In this document: one piece after another, positions 21,637-33,753 of the stretch | How positions within the stretch are numbered: position 1 is the first letter of the stretch | Layout of the letters: every line of letters begins with the position of its first letter | Assembly: GCA_022393335.1 (NCBI GenBank) | Contig: JAJEKB010021159.1 | Coordinates: 1-64,000, forward strand | Source: Macrotrachela quadricornifera | Lineage: Eukaryota; Rotifera; Eurotatoria; Philodinida; Philodinidae | DNA length: 64,000 bases | Direction of reading: 5' to 3' | Notes under the pieces: model-generated | What the model was told of the DNA's origin: nothing | The model's input: only the letters and a program-made list of their open reading frames with translations | Database searches by the model: none | Position numbers and translations under genes: made by a program

Positions 21637-22775
21637 CTAGTCTAGACAAAAAAAACAACACAAAGAATATTCACAATGAACTATATTTTTTTTTACATTT
21701 TTATCTTCTGTTGAAATTTCACTAATATATTGTTCATCAGCATGTCGTCGAAATACTTTTAAACCGGGTGATTTAATCCATGGTGTTATTGCAAAGCGAA
21801 GTTGATGAAGTTGATAAAGTTCTTTAAACTCTTTATGAGTATCACATCTTTCCGTAATCATTTTTCCATCTGTAAGTTAAAAAATTTTGTCTCCGATAAT
21901 ATTACACTATAAAAATCTCTGAGCTTACCATCGTTACTTGTAGTTGATGAAAAAACTTTTAAAGGCTGTTCCACAGTCATTAATTCCCTGTTCGTATGCA
22001 TAACAACGACTAATTGAAGTCTAAAACAAATTTCAATTATAGTTGCCGACTTTTATAAAAAAGATAACTACGATAATTGTTTTAAAAACTCCGAATATGA
22101 TTTTAATTTAACTGCATTGTCAAGAAATATGAATCGTGGATTTAGATTTGGAGAATTCATATCAGTTGGATGTATTTGAAACTTGAAATATGGATGGTAA
22201 TATGTGTAACCATTTATTTCAGTTGTTACAATACATATTTCAAGGCAAATTCCGAGAAGATTGCCTAATAGATATGCATTTGGAATCTAAAAATGAACAG
22301 ATGATTTATAATCCTTCATTATTTAAGATATAATCAAACCAATAATTTAAGATAATGATGATTTTCTCTATCAGAAAAATAGCGTGGTGCCATTGGTTCT
22401 GATGGTTTTCCGTTACGTTTTGTAGATTTTCTTGGTTTAAAATCAGTGGCTTTACGACCACGAAAGTAATAAGCAGGTTCAATTTCAAGTCTCATTCTGT
22501 CTACTGGATTTTGATTGCCCAAAATCACTGAAGCATTTTCTGTTAATATCTCTTCAACTATTAGAAATTTATTTTTATTATTAAAAAACTAAACGACTTT
22601 ATATTTATGCGTACTAATTTGAGGAAAATCTATAGCCGTTTGTAAAAGTTCTTGAATCTCTGGCAGTGCAATATTATTTTCATCTAAAAGAATAATTATT
22701 CATAAACGAAACGCGAACTGATCAACTTACTTGAAGCTGATGTTGTGAGATTATATTTCATTCGTTTACGCAAAC
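21637..22775 (-). CDS. Six-exon gene part, possible Rel-homology-like protein
   Basis: Six consecutive exons with matching phases: 22731-22775, 22615-22683, 22340-22539, 22072-22286, 21929-22020, 21637-21869. Introns are short with GT-AG ends. Visible text: LPEIQELLQTAIDFPQI; VDRMRLEIEPAYYFRGR; PRYFSDRENHHYLKLLIPNA; LLGICLEICIVTTEINGY; YYHPYFKFQ; LQLVVVMHTNRELMTVEQPL; HQLRFAITPWIKS. The order (EP..RGR, basic stretch, a hydrophobic strand ending in VTT, an HP motif, then paired beta strands) recalls a Rel-homology or related immunoglobulin-like DNA-binding fold. I cannot confirm it, and I treat the family as unproven. The first exon listed needs an upstream exon ending with one extra base. It may continue the OTU gene just upstream on the same strand. 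Confidence 0.45.
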
Positions 22776-22985
22776 CTATACAAAATAAATTATCATATAA
22801 CAAAAAAAACAACAACAAATAATTTTTAGGCTAAAAAAATCCGTTTTAAACAACTGAAAATTATTCTTTGAAAACGCGTATTCCGTCGCTTAGTATTTAA
22901 ATTTTAGGTAGGTGATTATGTTAATCTTTATATCAAAGCTTCGGATAAACACGTTAGTTTCATCGAATATGTTGTATTCAGGTTT

Positions 22986-23086
22986 ATGATTTATTTGGAT
23001 AGTTATTATATTTAGATTTTTGATTTATTTGAATAGTTATTATATTTAGATTTTTGACTTATCTGAATAGTTATCATATTTAGATG
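22986..23086 (-). repeat. Three copies of a 35-bp AT-rich tandem repeat
   Basis: Unit GATTTTTGATTTATTTGAATAGTTATTATATTTA-like, imperfect, lying between the OTU and Rel-like exons (probably intronic). Confidence 0.6.
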
Positions 23087-23180
23087 ATGGTAGATGGGTA
23101 GTTGAAGCATATGAAAGATTATCATAATCTATAGAATAGTTGAATTGAAAAAATAAAGAAAAACCATATTATAGCCTTAC

Positions 23181-26100
23181 TGCATATTTTCAGCATTCGG
23201 AATATCGCATGGCTTTTCCGATTCGTTTATATCTAAATATATTAATACAAATCGAATGAAAACTATGATTGTCTACATGTCACCTAGTCCAGTTGTTGGT
23301 TCTAATACATTTTTATTGTTACAATCTGATTCCATCTCAATGTCATCTGAAAACATGTAAAAATATTTTATGTTAATATGTATATATATATATATACATA
23401 TTGCTCTCTTACAATTAAATTCTTTCTTAAGAAATATATTCAAAAGTTCCGTAATGGTTTTATCATTACGTTTAAAAATTTTGGTTTTTTCTTGTAGATT
23501 TTCCATGTTAATCACATACAATAAATCATAATGTCTATGTTCTTCATCACAAAGAATATAGATGCAATCTTTAAATGATTCTATGCTTTCGCCATAAATT
23601 TTTTTATCGATCTGAATACTACCATCTATACTTTTGCTTGTGGAAACAATATATATTACTAATCGACATACAATAGCTAAAGCTTGCAATTGAACTTCAT
23701 CACCACATAATTCACCTTTTGCAATTTTATTACAATACTCGTTTACATCACCATAATTTGAGACTCGAGAATTTAAAATCGTATTTTCACGAATACATTG
23801 GGAGACTCTTGAACATAAATATTGGTTATTTATTCTATCCGGATAATCATTTGCCTCTCGTATTGATGCCAATAACGATAAGGCATTACCATTGATTTTT
23901 TCGATGCGAAATTCGAGTGTTTTTGTGAATGCTACGTTGGTTGACATTGATAAAATTTGAGAGTATTCCAATGACGAAAATCTAAAAATCAAGAAATGAT
24001 AACGTTACAACTAGGAGTGGCACTATAAATTCTTTAAAGTTAAAGTGCTTGTACCATCAGTAACGAATGACCATGCCAACAATCTTGCCTCCTAATTTGG
24101 CTATCCTTAACGGCTTGTCCTAACGTAACGGAATCACGTTTTTTCCGCATGTTTTTATAATATCTGGACGAGACGAAATAGTATAGGGCGGAAAATGTTC
24201 ATAGACAATGTAAGTTGACGTCCCTTACCCATGCTGGTTTTATGATTGACAGATATATATGTCACGGAATCAGACAAAATGGACTCTGATTTTAAATGCC
24301 GCTCAAAGAATTAAAAAATTTAGCTCAACTATGAACACCGAAGCAAAACTCTCTGTATGAAAATTGTAGCTCAGAAGCTTAGTTATACAGAAAAACAAAT
24401 ATATTTTACAAAATACGTATTGCTAATTTTCTCGGTAGAAAAAGGTGTCGTTACGGAATCACGTTTGAAAAATGATGATTTTTTTCAACATTTGTTTTCT
24501 TCAAAAATATAAAGATAGTTCCACAGAATAAACAATCTGATATCATGCATGAAAAAGCAGTTTGAAAAAGTTCATCTTTCTCATAAAGTAAAAGGCCTTT
24601 TCGAAAGGGTCAGTTATATATAAAATATTGGCATTTATAGAAGTACTGCATCCCAGGCACGGCCAATTCCAGTAAATGTTTACTTATTCGATGTCATCAG
24701 CCTGATTGACATTCTCATAGAAGGTAGACTTAGTAAACATAGAAAGAAACTACAAACTACACCCTAAACGAGTGAGTCGTTATGGAAATGTAGACGTCAC
24801 AATTAGAGTTACTTAGACACATTTATAGTAATTTTCGGAGCAATACTTTCCAGTAAACTTTGGTTATCTGAATAACAACAAGAGTTATAATAGAGATTTT
24901 TTTTATCATAGTTACTATGGACCATATTCTATCATTTTATGGTATTGAAAGGATCGTATCAACTAATATTTTTCGATCGAAGCCGTATGCCATTTGTAGA
25001 AGGCATATCTAGTTCGATATGCAAAGTTATTTTGAACAAGATTAAAAACGCAATTGACCCTAATAGTATAGATTAACGATTTATTCCCAGACGCTCGATT
25101 GACGTGATTCATATGAAACGGAATCTCGATAAACTTTCACAGCCCAAATTTCGACTCATTTCGACATTATTGTGACACATGAAAACTGATGTATTTTTCC
25201 AAATCTGATTGAGTGATATTCGATTCATCTAATTTGTTACGTATATTTAAAAGAGAATGATTCTTGGTGGTAGATCACTTATGAGGCAGAGCTATATGCC
25301 ATAATATCTCATCATTGAAAGTATCTATTCTAAAGAAATCCTCATTATAACTCTTATTGTTTTTATAGAAGATCAAAGTTTATAGGGAAGCATTATCTGG
25401 AAAACACTGCATATATGTCAAAACACCTCCAATTTAATGTCAATATCTCTAAAATGACTCTCGTTTGAAATGAAAAGTTTATTTTCTTGCCAAGTTTATT
25501 AGACCTACTTACTGTAAAAATATTGGCCCGGTCGGTAACACTGACCAAGTGAGATTCTGCTAGGAAATGGTCATCACTTATGCACAATGCCTCTTAAATG
25601 GCTTCTTGGATCCACATAATAAGTTTAGTTGGTAACTACCATAACACGACTCCTAAATTAGTTAATCCGGCTCTAAAATCATGTGTACACATCTTGACAT
25701 ATCATGAGTGCATAACTCACACACTGGTCTATTTAATTTCAGTCTGAATTTATCAAATAAAAATAATACTTGATTTCAAACTGAAATGCGAGTCTAGAAG
25801 TGAGGGTGTAGTTGCGATTTTGGGTGCTATAGGTTCTAGTCCCCTGTACAGGAGACTAAGGGAGGACTTCGCAGAAACATGGGAGACTAAGAGTTTTTAG
25901 TGAAAGTACGTAGTGCGAAGCGAGGAACGTTTGATTTGGAAGAAGTTGGTATGGTTTTTTGATTTTAGAATTCAGTTTGAAAGAAAAAAGACCATAAACT
26001 TAAAAAATGTGTCAACTATTTTCAATATATCAGCTATCTTTCAGTCATTTTAAAAGATATCACGCTGAATTTCACATATGTTGTACAAATTTTTTCTCCT

Positions 26101-28426
26101 CAACAAAATGGTTAAAAGACAGTTTAAAACAAAGTTCCACGTCTATCCGAAAATTGCCATACAATGTTGATCAACTAGACAGCATTTATGTAAAAAATTA
26201 TTGTAAATATTATTTTTAGTATGAGAAACAGAAGTTTTAGTAATTATGCAGCATCTATAGTATTTTTCACATGGATGCAAATATTTTAATAAACATACGC
26301 TCTGTTTAAACTAAACAATCTGCGCGTATTATAATTTTATGGGAGTAGGATTGGTCAGCTAATATTAGACAGACATCTTGTCATGTAAAGGAAAATAGAA
26401 ACATTTGACAATTGAAATAGTGTCTATTGAAACTCTATCTGCGATTCTGAAATTATTTAAATAGTTACATACTTACGAGATTAAAGAGGCAGGATTCTTG
26501 CCCACGGTCAAAAAATGTGTTTCCATGTTTCTCCTCTTCGACACGTAGAGCCCATCCTACTTGAAGATGAGGGACATTGCTCGGAAAACTCATGTCCCTA
26601 TACTGTTTATGAATGTTAATCGGAAAGACCGCACTCATCTAAACAATATTACTCTTTATCAATAGAGAAAAGAAACCAAAGTGGAACACCTGGCTATACG
26701 ACAAATATTTTTCTTCCTCCCCAATATTCTGGTATATATGTGCAATCATACATATATCAGATAGGTGAATATAGTTTGAAAGAAAAAAATGAATATGTAG
26801 ATTATGATTTTGGAACTAGATCTTATTTTTTACTTATCGTAGACAACAATTGAAGATCTCATTATTGACCCTATCTTCATATAAGAAAATAACTATTCAT
26901 TGATTGGTTTAAATTGAGCAAATATTTATGAAAATATATTGCACCCATGTGAAAAATACTATAGGTGCTGAATAATTACTGAAACTTCTGTTTCTCATAC
27001 AAAAAGTATTATTTACAATAATTTTTTACATAAATGCCGTCAAGTTGATCAACATTGTATGCTATTTTCCGGATCGATGTGGAACTTTTTTTAAAACTGT
27101 CTTTTAACCATTTTGTAGAGGAGAAAAAGTTGTACAACATATGCGAAATTTAGCGTAGTATCTTTTAAAATGACTGAATGATAGCTGATATATTGAAAAT
27201 AGTTCACACATTTTTCGGGTTTGTGGCCTTTTTTCTTTCAAACTGAATTCTAAAATCAAAAAAAACACACCAACTTCTTCCAAATCAAATATTCCTCGCT
27301 TCGCACTACGTACTCTCACTTAAAACTCTTAGTTTCCCATGTTTCTGCGAACTCATACTTTTGTTTCCCCACAAAAACTTTGCAACTCCCATTAGTCCTC
27401 TGTACAAGAGATTAAAACCTACAGTACCTAAAACCACAAGCACACCCTCACGCTCACCCTCCCACACCCTCACCCTCACCACCCTCACACCCTCACCCTC
27501 ACACCTTCACCCTCACCCTCAAGATATCTTGAGAACAGTACAATATTTTTGAGCGGTTTGCGTAGAAATTTGTCAAACAGTTGCCTCCATAAAACATATG
27601 CAAGCAACTAGCCAAATTGGCAACTATTGACGAAGCAGCTTCTGCGCAGGTTGATCAGGACTTATACGGATTGAGACATATATGTATTCGAAGAGATTTT
27701 TGTTAGGCTCAAACTCAAAAGGCCTAAGTTTTGAAAATTGCTGCCGATAGCTAAGGACTAGTAGTACTTAGCTCCAAAGCGGGAGCTCATGAGTCGCTCA
27801 TAAGCGATAGAAATCCTAACCACAAGGAGAGAGGGTACGTATAGTCTATGAAATAGCTCTATATTGCTTAGTAAGCTGAAATGATGTTTTGAGGATGTAG
27901 GTATGTAGGGTATCTATAGTAGTATATATCCACAAAGTTTCATGACAAAATACCTTATTGTTGAAAAGTAGAGAAGTATACAATGCATAGGTACCGACTT
28001 GATGATTGTTATTTTTGACCCTAGGGTGCCTCCATTGCAATTTGAATATCTTCACAAGAGAACGGTTTTAGAAGCTGAAATTTTAGACGTTTTCATCTCT
28101 CACTTGGGGCTCCATAATGGCAAAATTTCATTGAAATTCGTGAGATCGATTGCGCAGATGTTCTGCTATTTGGGTTATTTCTATCGTGCAATGGCTCCTA
28201 AGTACCTCCCGCAAGGTAGCCAAATGAAGAATCAAGTCTGAACGAGGCCTTTTCTTCTTAATGGCAGAAGCACTTTAACTTTAAAATTTTTTAAGTTAAA
28301 GTGTTAAAGTGGTTACTTTAAGCTTTAACTTTAAAGTTAAAGTTAAAGTCGCACCCCTAGTTACAACTGCAGTAGACATGCTATCATCAGAAAACCCAAC
28401 CTTATATTTGTTTTATTAGTCAGCAT
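23181..28426 (-). CDS. OTU-like protein lacking the catalytic Cys; first intron holds a 4.35-kb transposon
   Basis: Exons (minus strand): 28401-28426 (ATG at 28426), 23413-23981, 23284-23346, 23181-23232. Phases agree: ATA-AG joins A-TTT-TCG. Without the inserted element the first intron is 63 nt. If the third intron is not spliced, TAG at 23273 ends the protein. The domain is OTU (ubiquitin-specific cysteine protease fold): a GDGNC-LF equivalent reads INGNALSLLASI, then VNEYCNKIAKGELCGDEVQL, QALAIVCRLVIYIVS, and the His motif HRHYDLLY. Active OTUs have D-G-N-C; here it is N-G-N-A, so Asp and the nucleophile Cys are missing. It could be a ubiquitin-binding pseudoenzyme or a decaying gene. The last exon (DINESEKPCDIPNAENMQ) ends in phase 2 and may lead to further exons. 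Confidence 0.65.
25800..27451. mobile_element. Nested element with about 490-bp inverted arms and GTGAGGGTG termini
   Basis: Left arm 25800-26290 and right arm about 26935-27451 are inverted copies. Ends read GTGAGGGTGTAG and GTGAGGGTGTGC inward; shared inner blocks include CTGTACAG, CGTAGTGCGAAGCGAGGAA, TTTCAATATATCAGCTATC and ATGTTGATCAAC. The unpaired centre is about 640 bp with no coding region. The outer right end runs into (CCCTCA)n. Confidence 0.75.
27441..27521 (-). repeat. Telomere-like (TGAGGG)n tract, interstitial
   Basis: About 80 bp of CACCCTCACCCTCACACC-type repeats, i.e. TGAGGG with TGTGGG-like variants on the minus strand. Known bdelloid telomeric repeats are short G-rich hexamers of this kind (family knowledge), so this may be captured telomeric sequence. 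Confidence 0.65.
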
Positions 28427-29224
28427 GTTGTCAGAAAAGAATAAAATTTATTTCCCTCAACTCAAAGGTAAATAAATTGCACGCTTGGTTTTATTTGTTT
28501 AGTAAAAATGAAAGAAAAAATGTAAATCTTTTAACTAATTGTGTAATAAATTGTTCATTAATACTGAGTATTCCTCATTAAAAGATAGTCAATTTTATCT
28601 ATTTGATTATAAATAAATTTTAATTTATTTAAACGAAATGAAAAAAATCTTATCTAAAATAATAATTGGTTTTATTTTGTCTAAAGATAATAAGGATATC
28701 TATAGAAGACTCAAAGAATATATTATGAAACAGTAGCAACTCTCATGCAGTCATTACTTACGAAAAATAAAAACAAAATCGTTTGTAGTGAGAAAGGAAC
28801 GGACAAAAAAATGAATAAAAATTCGTTTGATGCTTCTTGTTATATATAGAGAGCAGAACACTGAGTCATATTCTATTATTCTATGCTTTTTTTCACATAG
28901 AACATTTGAGAGTAATGATGAAATTGTGACTTGGATTTTTCCAACAACTACCTTACGTTACCTGTAATAAGTTACTCAATATGTGACTAATAAATAGTAT
29001 GAAAAGTCACTTAGTGCTATCATCGAGCGATTTAATTATTTAATGAATTTATCCCATTAACGAAAAAATTATTTTCAGTTTCATAATAATTTTTTTGCTT
29101 GTATTTCATTGGATTACAATAAAGATAAATCTCTAAGAGAATGACTAATCATTCTATGATTATTCGTATCATTTTACACCAAGGGTACGAATCAACATTC
29201 GGGGTGAGAGTGGGTGAGTCCCAG
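28427..29224. other. Intergenic upstream of the OTU-like gene
   Basis: Very AT-rich. It would contain the promoter of the minus-strand OTU-like gene, but no clear core element was identified. Confidence 0.3.
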
Positions 29225-29266
29225 CTACCGTGATGCGCTTCGACCTTAATTAAGGGTCTCATCAAA
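29225..29266 (-). ncRNA. Hammerhead-ribozyme-like motif (degenerate)
   Basis: Minus strand reads TTGATGAG, stem ACCcTTAATTAAGGT, CGAAG, CGCATC and then ACGGTAGCTGGG. This matches CUGAUGA / stem II / GAAA / NUH cleavage site of a minimal type I hammerhead with a very short helix III, but with C-to-T in the first core box and A-to-G in the second. The 5' strand of helix I is not obvious. Probably a relic. Confidence 0.35.
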
Positions 29267-29717
29267 ATTATTTTTGTTTTCATTTTTTATGGTAAGTTTT
29301 GTTTTTATATTATTTTTTATTTTAGTGTAACATACAATAACAGTTTACTATTAATTTTCTCTTTACATGAAAATAGTTTATTTTATCTTTATGTATGTTT
29401 TTTATTGTTTTTATTCCTTTGGTTATTGTTTCATGTCGTTGAATTACATGTTTTGAGGGTTTGACTTGAATTCATGTAATATGTAGTTCCATAAATTTTG
29501 CTTGAGTTTATATACATGGTGCGTTCGAAAAGTTCCCGGACTGATTTTATTTAAAAACAGTAAGAAGCACTGTTTCATTTGTATTATGGACTATGCGTAG
29601 CTCATACAGTCCTCTATCTATAAACACCATAAGCTCAATTGAATTGAAGATATATATGAAAATATAGAAATACCATTTTGACCACTATATTTACACGGGT
29701 ATTTGTAAAACACGAGA
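29267..29717. other. AT-rich stretch with a possible transposon end
   Basis: GTGCGTTCGAAAAGTTCCCGG at about 29519-29539 looks like a Tc1/mariner-type terminus, but no partner end or transposase was found. Confidence 0.3.
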
Positions 29718-30264
29718 TGACCCACAATGACTTCCAAATAGGAAACTGATGTCATGGGTAGATAGAGCTTCGCGAGCTGATTCCACAATGACCCAAAAGG
29801 TTGAAACATAAGAATAGTTACCCAATGAATATTGATTTTTTCAACCTACAATGACCCCACAATGACCCAAATCTTTTCACTAATGAATAGCTTGAAACAA
29901 ATTATGTATATATTCAAAATATCAGACCTTGACCTTGTAGTTTAGGAAAAATGGCAAAACCACATTTTCTTGTTTTTTATTCTTATCGTCGGATTTTGCA
30001 TTATTGAGCTACGGAATGAAAACCAAAAAAATGTGGTTTTGGCATTTTTCCTAAACTACAAGGTCAAGGTCTGATATTTTGAATATATACATAATTTGTT
30101 TCAAGCTATCCATTAGTGAAAAGATTTGGGTCATTGTGGGTTGAAAAAATCAATATTCATTGGGAAACTATTCTTATATTTCAACCTTTTGGGTCATTGT
30201 GCAATCAGCTCGCCGAGCTCTATCTACCCATGACATCAGTTTCCGATTTGGAGGTCATTGTGGG
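29718..30264. repeat. Large palindrome (hairpin MITE), arms about 250 bp
   Basis: Left arm 29718-29970 and right arm about 30020-30264 are inverted copies centred near 29993. Matched text includes CTACCCATGACATCAGTTTCC, CAACCTTTTGGGTCATTGTG, GAAAAGATTTGGGTCATTG and AAACTACAAGGTCAAGGTC. The right arm stops exactly at the left end of the hAT element at 30265, which appears to have inserted into it. Confidence 0.8.
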
Positions 30265-30557
30265 TAGGGAGCGGCGGTTCCAAAAATTACCCGGAACCGG
30301 AACCGGAACCGCGGTTCCGGTTCCGGGTAGTAAAAATGAGAAAAAAGCGGTTCCGGTCCGGTTCCCAAAAAATGACTTAGAACCGTAGCCATTAAATTAT
30401 CAGATATGTATGACAATTTTTTGAGAATTTTGGTTCGTTTAATTTCCGACGTTAGAGATATTTTATATATATTCAAAAAGAGCATTTTGTTCAAAACGTA
30501 CAAGAGCAAATGAAAAAGGATAACTTTTCACAACACAACATGTTCAAGATATACTTA

Positions 30558-33018
30558 TTACAATACAAAACAAATTTTAAAAAAAATCATTTGTGTCATC
30601 TTCTTCACTATCATCATCACATATAACAGCATCAACTTGTTGAACTGTTTTAACTTTTTTGCAGCAACTTCCATCATTTGTTCTTCATCTTGAAATGATA
30701 TTAAAGATGATGATGGCTCACCTATTTTTCGTTTTCGTTGAACATCAACACTTTCATCTACTGTTGTTCCATCTAATTTTTTCAAAATCGGCAAATTTTT
30801 TTGCAAAAAAAGTAACTTATTTACTTTTTCGGTACGAAGTTTGGTACGTCTATCACTTATTGTAGCTTTTAACGATGAAAATAACCTTTCGATTAACGTA
30901 TTGGATGCTGGTATGGAATAATATTTTTTACAATCGATGTTAAAATAGGATATTTAGCGTGATGTTGTGACCAGAACATTAATATGTCGTCATCTTCATT
31001 TAACTGTATATCCAAATCCATATAATCGATAAGTTCATCAAATGGTGTTGCCGAAGATCTTTCGTTTGTTTTTGGTAAATCAAAACATTTTGAAATAACA
31101 CTTGTTGAAGATGATAGTTTAGTATCAAATGTTGATATAGAAACAGGTGCTGCTGTAGTATTCGAAAAATTATTGTTCGGTGCTAATGAATGTTGAAGCA
31201 AAATTTCATTTTTTACCAAATTAATTGCTTTTGTTTTTAAATCTGGATTTATATGAAAATTCTTAAATGAAGGATGTAATAAACTCGTAATATAATGCAC
31301 ATCGTGCAATATCCAAATATTTTTAATACGTAATTCTAAAATGACAAATTCATCATAAGAAAATTTATTACGTTAAAGAAAAAATAGACAAAATTCTTTG
31401 AACCACTTTTATAGATCTAAATAGGGTGCGTATATGATTGTCTAAGAATTTGGGGATAGTTTAGTCTCATATATTATTTCGTATATGTTATCGAAAGTCT
31501 GAGAAATAGAAGCGTTAGAACTACCCAAATAGTTTGGATCATTAACATACCTAAGAATATTTTGATTTCTTTTATTCCAGCATTATCATCAGGATCCACT
31601 TGACAGTGATTTAATAAATATCCTCTAAGAGGTATAACTTTATGAATTGTTGGTACTGTATCTTTACTTAATTCATCAATTATTTCTTGAAATACCTTCA
31701 AAAAAGAACAAACACATTCTAATAATTCTTTATCTATCGATAAATAATAGTTTTGAATATTTGAATCCAAAACAGTAATCAATTCATCAAAAACCAATAA
31801 AAGAATATCCATTGTAATAAATGGACCATTAAATCTCGTATCCGAATAAGACTGAAGTTTATGAGATAATTTACATTGTTTGTGAGATCTTGTCATATGA
31901 GATACTATTTTTCTAATATTTTTAAACATGTGTTGAACTATATCACAATTAACTTTAACTTTATCAATTTCTTTTGTCACAAATGTATGTTCTAATTGTT
32001 TGTTAATGTAGTGTATAGCACAACCAATTCGAGAACAAGAATTTTTGAAAGCTGCTTTCATAAGATTTTCATTATCCGTAACAACAAATGTTTGATTATC
32101 TAATATTAAATTATATTGTAATAATTTCGAATCGACGAATTGTCGAACTTGAATAGCACTATGATTTTCACAATCATAAGGATAACATCCCAAGATAAAA
32201 GTTTGAAATTGTAATTGAGAAGTTACATGACAAAGTCCAATTCCACAATATTGTATACCTGAAGTACACAAGAAGAATTAGTTACAATATGCATTCTCTA
32301 GATTTAGGTGGTTTACATTAATAGAATTGTTGCAAGAGTTTAAAATAACATCTTACCTGAATGCGGTTCGGTCCAAAAATCCACGACCACCGTGTAAAAT
32401 TTCATTACTTTGCAAAGATCGACCAATTGAGATTTTCTATGGTTGAATATCCTGTCGACATTTCTACTCATCTAAGAATATAGGAAACATATAACAGATT
32501 TATTTAATATGGTTCAAACTTACTGTAGTTGGATTTGGAAGTAGATCTACAATGTTAACATTTGATAAGTTGTACATACTTTTGCCAGTATCAAATATAA
32601 TTTTAACTAAATTAACAAAACCATTACCACGTATTAACTTGAATGGACGATTATCCAAAACAGCAAATTCAGTACATGCTAAAGTGATTTTTTCTTTTAT
32701 TTTTCTTGGAATAGGTCGAGATGTGGTAGTACCAAAATATTCTTTAATATTTCGATGATCATTATTATAAATAATAACTTTCGTACAGGCTTTTTGATGT
32801 TTTGCCATACTACTGGTACCACCTGATGATGTATGACATAACACATATTTGCATTTATCTTATGACACAAATTTTTGTTTATCATTGTTGAAGTATATAT
32901 AACTAAAATTTGACCAAACTTGTGATGATGTTTGACTTGGCTTTACAAATGTAACATTTGGATCATTATCTTTAATGAGCTTGATGATGTTGTCTTTCGA
33001 CAATGAGATGTTGCTCAT
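30558..33018 (-). pseudogene. hAT-family transposase, broken
   Basis: Starts at ATG 33018 (MSNISLSKDNIIKLIKDN). A BED zinc finger follows (WSNFSYIYF, CKYVLC, SSMAKHQKAC) with an in-frame TAA just before CKYVLC. After further exon text, DFWTEPHS is joined by an intron (donor GTAAGA, acceptor TACTTCAG) to GIQYCGIGLCHVTSQLQF, the RNase H-like core. Later parts: YSDTRFNGPFITMDILL, SLLHPSFKNFHI, and the C-terminal dimerisation domain DDDILMFWSQHHAKYPILT followed, after a one-base frameshift near 30908, by PASNTLIERLFSS and SDRRTKLRTEKVNKLLFL. Organisation and motifs are those of a full-length hAT transposase, but it cannot make a complete protein. Confidence 0.8.
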
Positions 33019-33069
33019 CTAAAAGAAATTAATAATTTTTTTATTATATTGATGATAAAAGTACGAATT

Positions 33070-33753
33070 AGAGACCGAAATGAGACAAAAAAATCCGACT
33101 CGACTCGACTTAGATATTCACTCGATTTGACTCGGGTATATCACCAAGTATTCGTTCAAACAACAAATGTTTATAAATAGTTTTATTTAAGAGCGCGAAT
33201 AAATAACAAAACGAACAACAGTCACAAGAATGAATGAAAAAAAACTCTAATCTAGATTAGTTATTTGTTGTTTTAAAATGCACGTAAAAAAAATTAAGTT
33301 ATTTGTTCAAAACACTAATGCGTGTAGTTTTTAATTAAAAGATGTTCATGTTCAATGACTAATAGTATGTGAGATGAAAAAAATAAGAACAACTCTGCCA
33401 TGCACTATACATCGATTGTTTATATAGGCTCATCATTGATTAATACAATGCCGTCAATTACTCTCTGTATAGACAATAATACACTGAATACAATGAAGGT
33501 TATTACTCCCTGTTCATTTCAGTCCATTCAACGCTGTCGGTTCATTGCTGTTTCGTCATTGACACTGACTGTCTGACGAATTCATTGTGATGAACTAACA
33601 TTGTACTGTTTTAATAAAGCCAAAAGTAGTCAACCTTCTTGCTGAGAAAAAACAAAAAGAACTACAAAAAAATTCTAAAAAGTCGAGTCTCTCGAGTCAA
33701 ACTCGACTCGACACATCTCTTAAAATCTTTAACTCGACTCGTTTTCGGTCTCT
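33070..33753. mobile_element. Non-autonomous DNA-transposon-like repeat, copy 2 (AGAGACCGAAA termini)
   Basis: Same family as 7732-8620, shorter (684 bp). Begins AGAGACCGAAATGAG and ends TCGTTTTCGGTCTCT. Lies inside the hAT element near its right end. Confidence 0.65.

Larger units (their letters stand above)
24012..28359. mobile_element. hAT-superfamily element, 4.35 kb, non-autonomous, with perfect 8-bp target duplication
   Basis: Termini are TAGGAGTGGCACT (left) and TAGGGGTGCGACT (right, inward), the TAGGGGTG-type hAT end, with subterminal AAAGTTAAAG words. The flanking 8 bp GTTACAAC is identical at 24004-24011 and 28360-28367. No transposase frame is visible inside. The interior carries the nested inverted-repeat element 25800-27451 and the telomere-like tract 27441-27521. 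The perfect duplication argues for a fairly recent insertion compared with other elements here. Confidence 0.85.
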
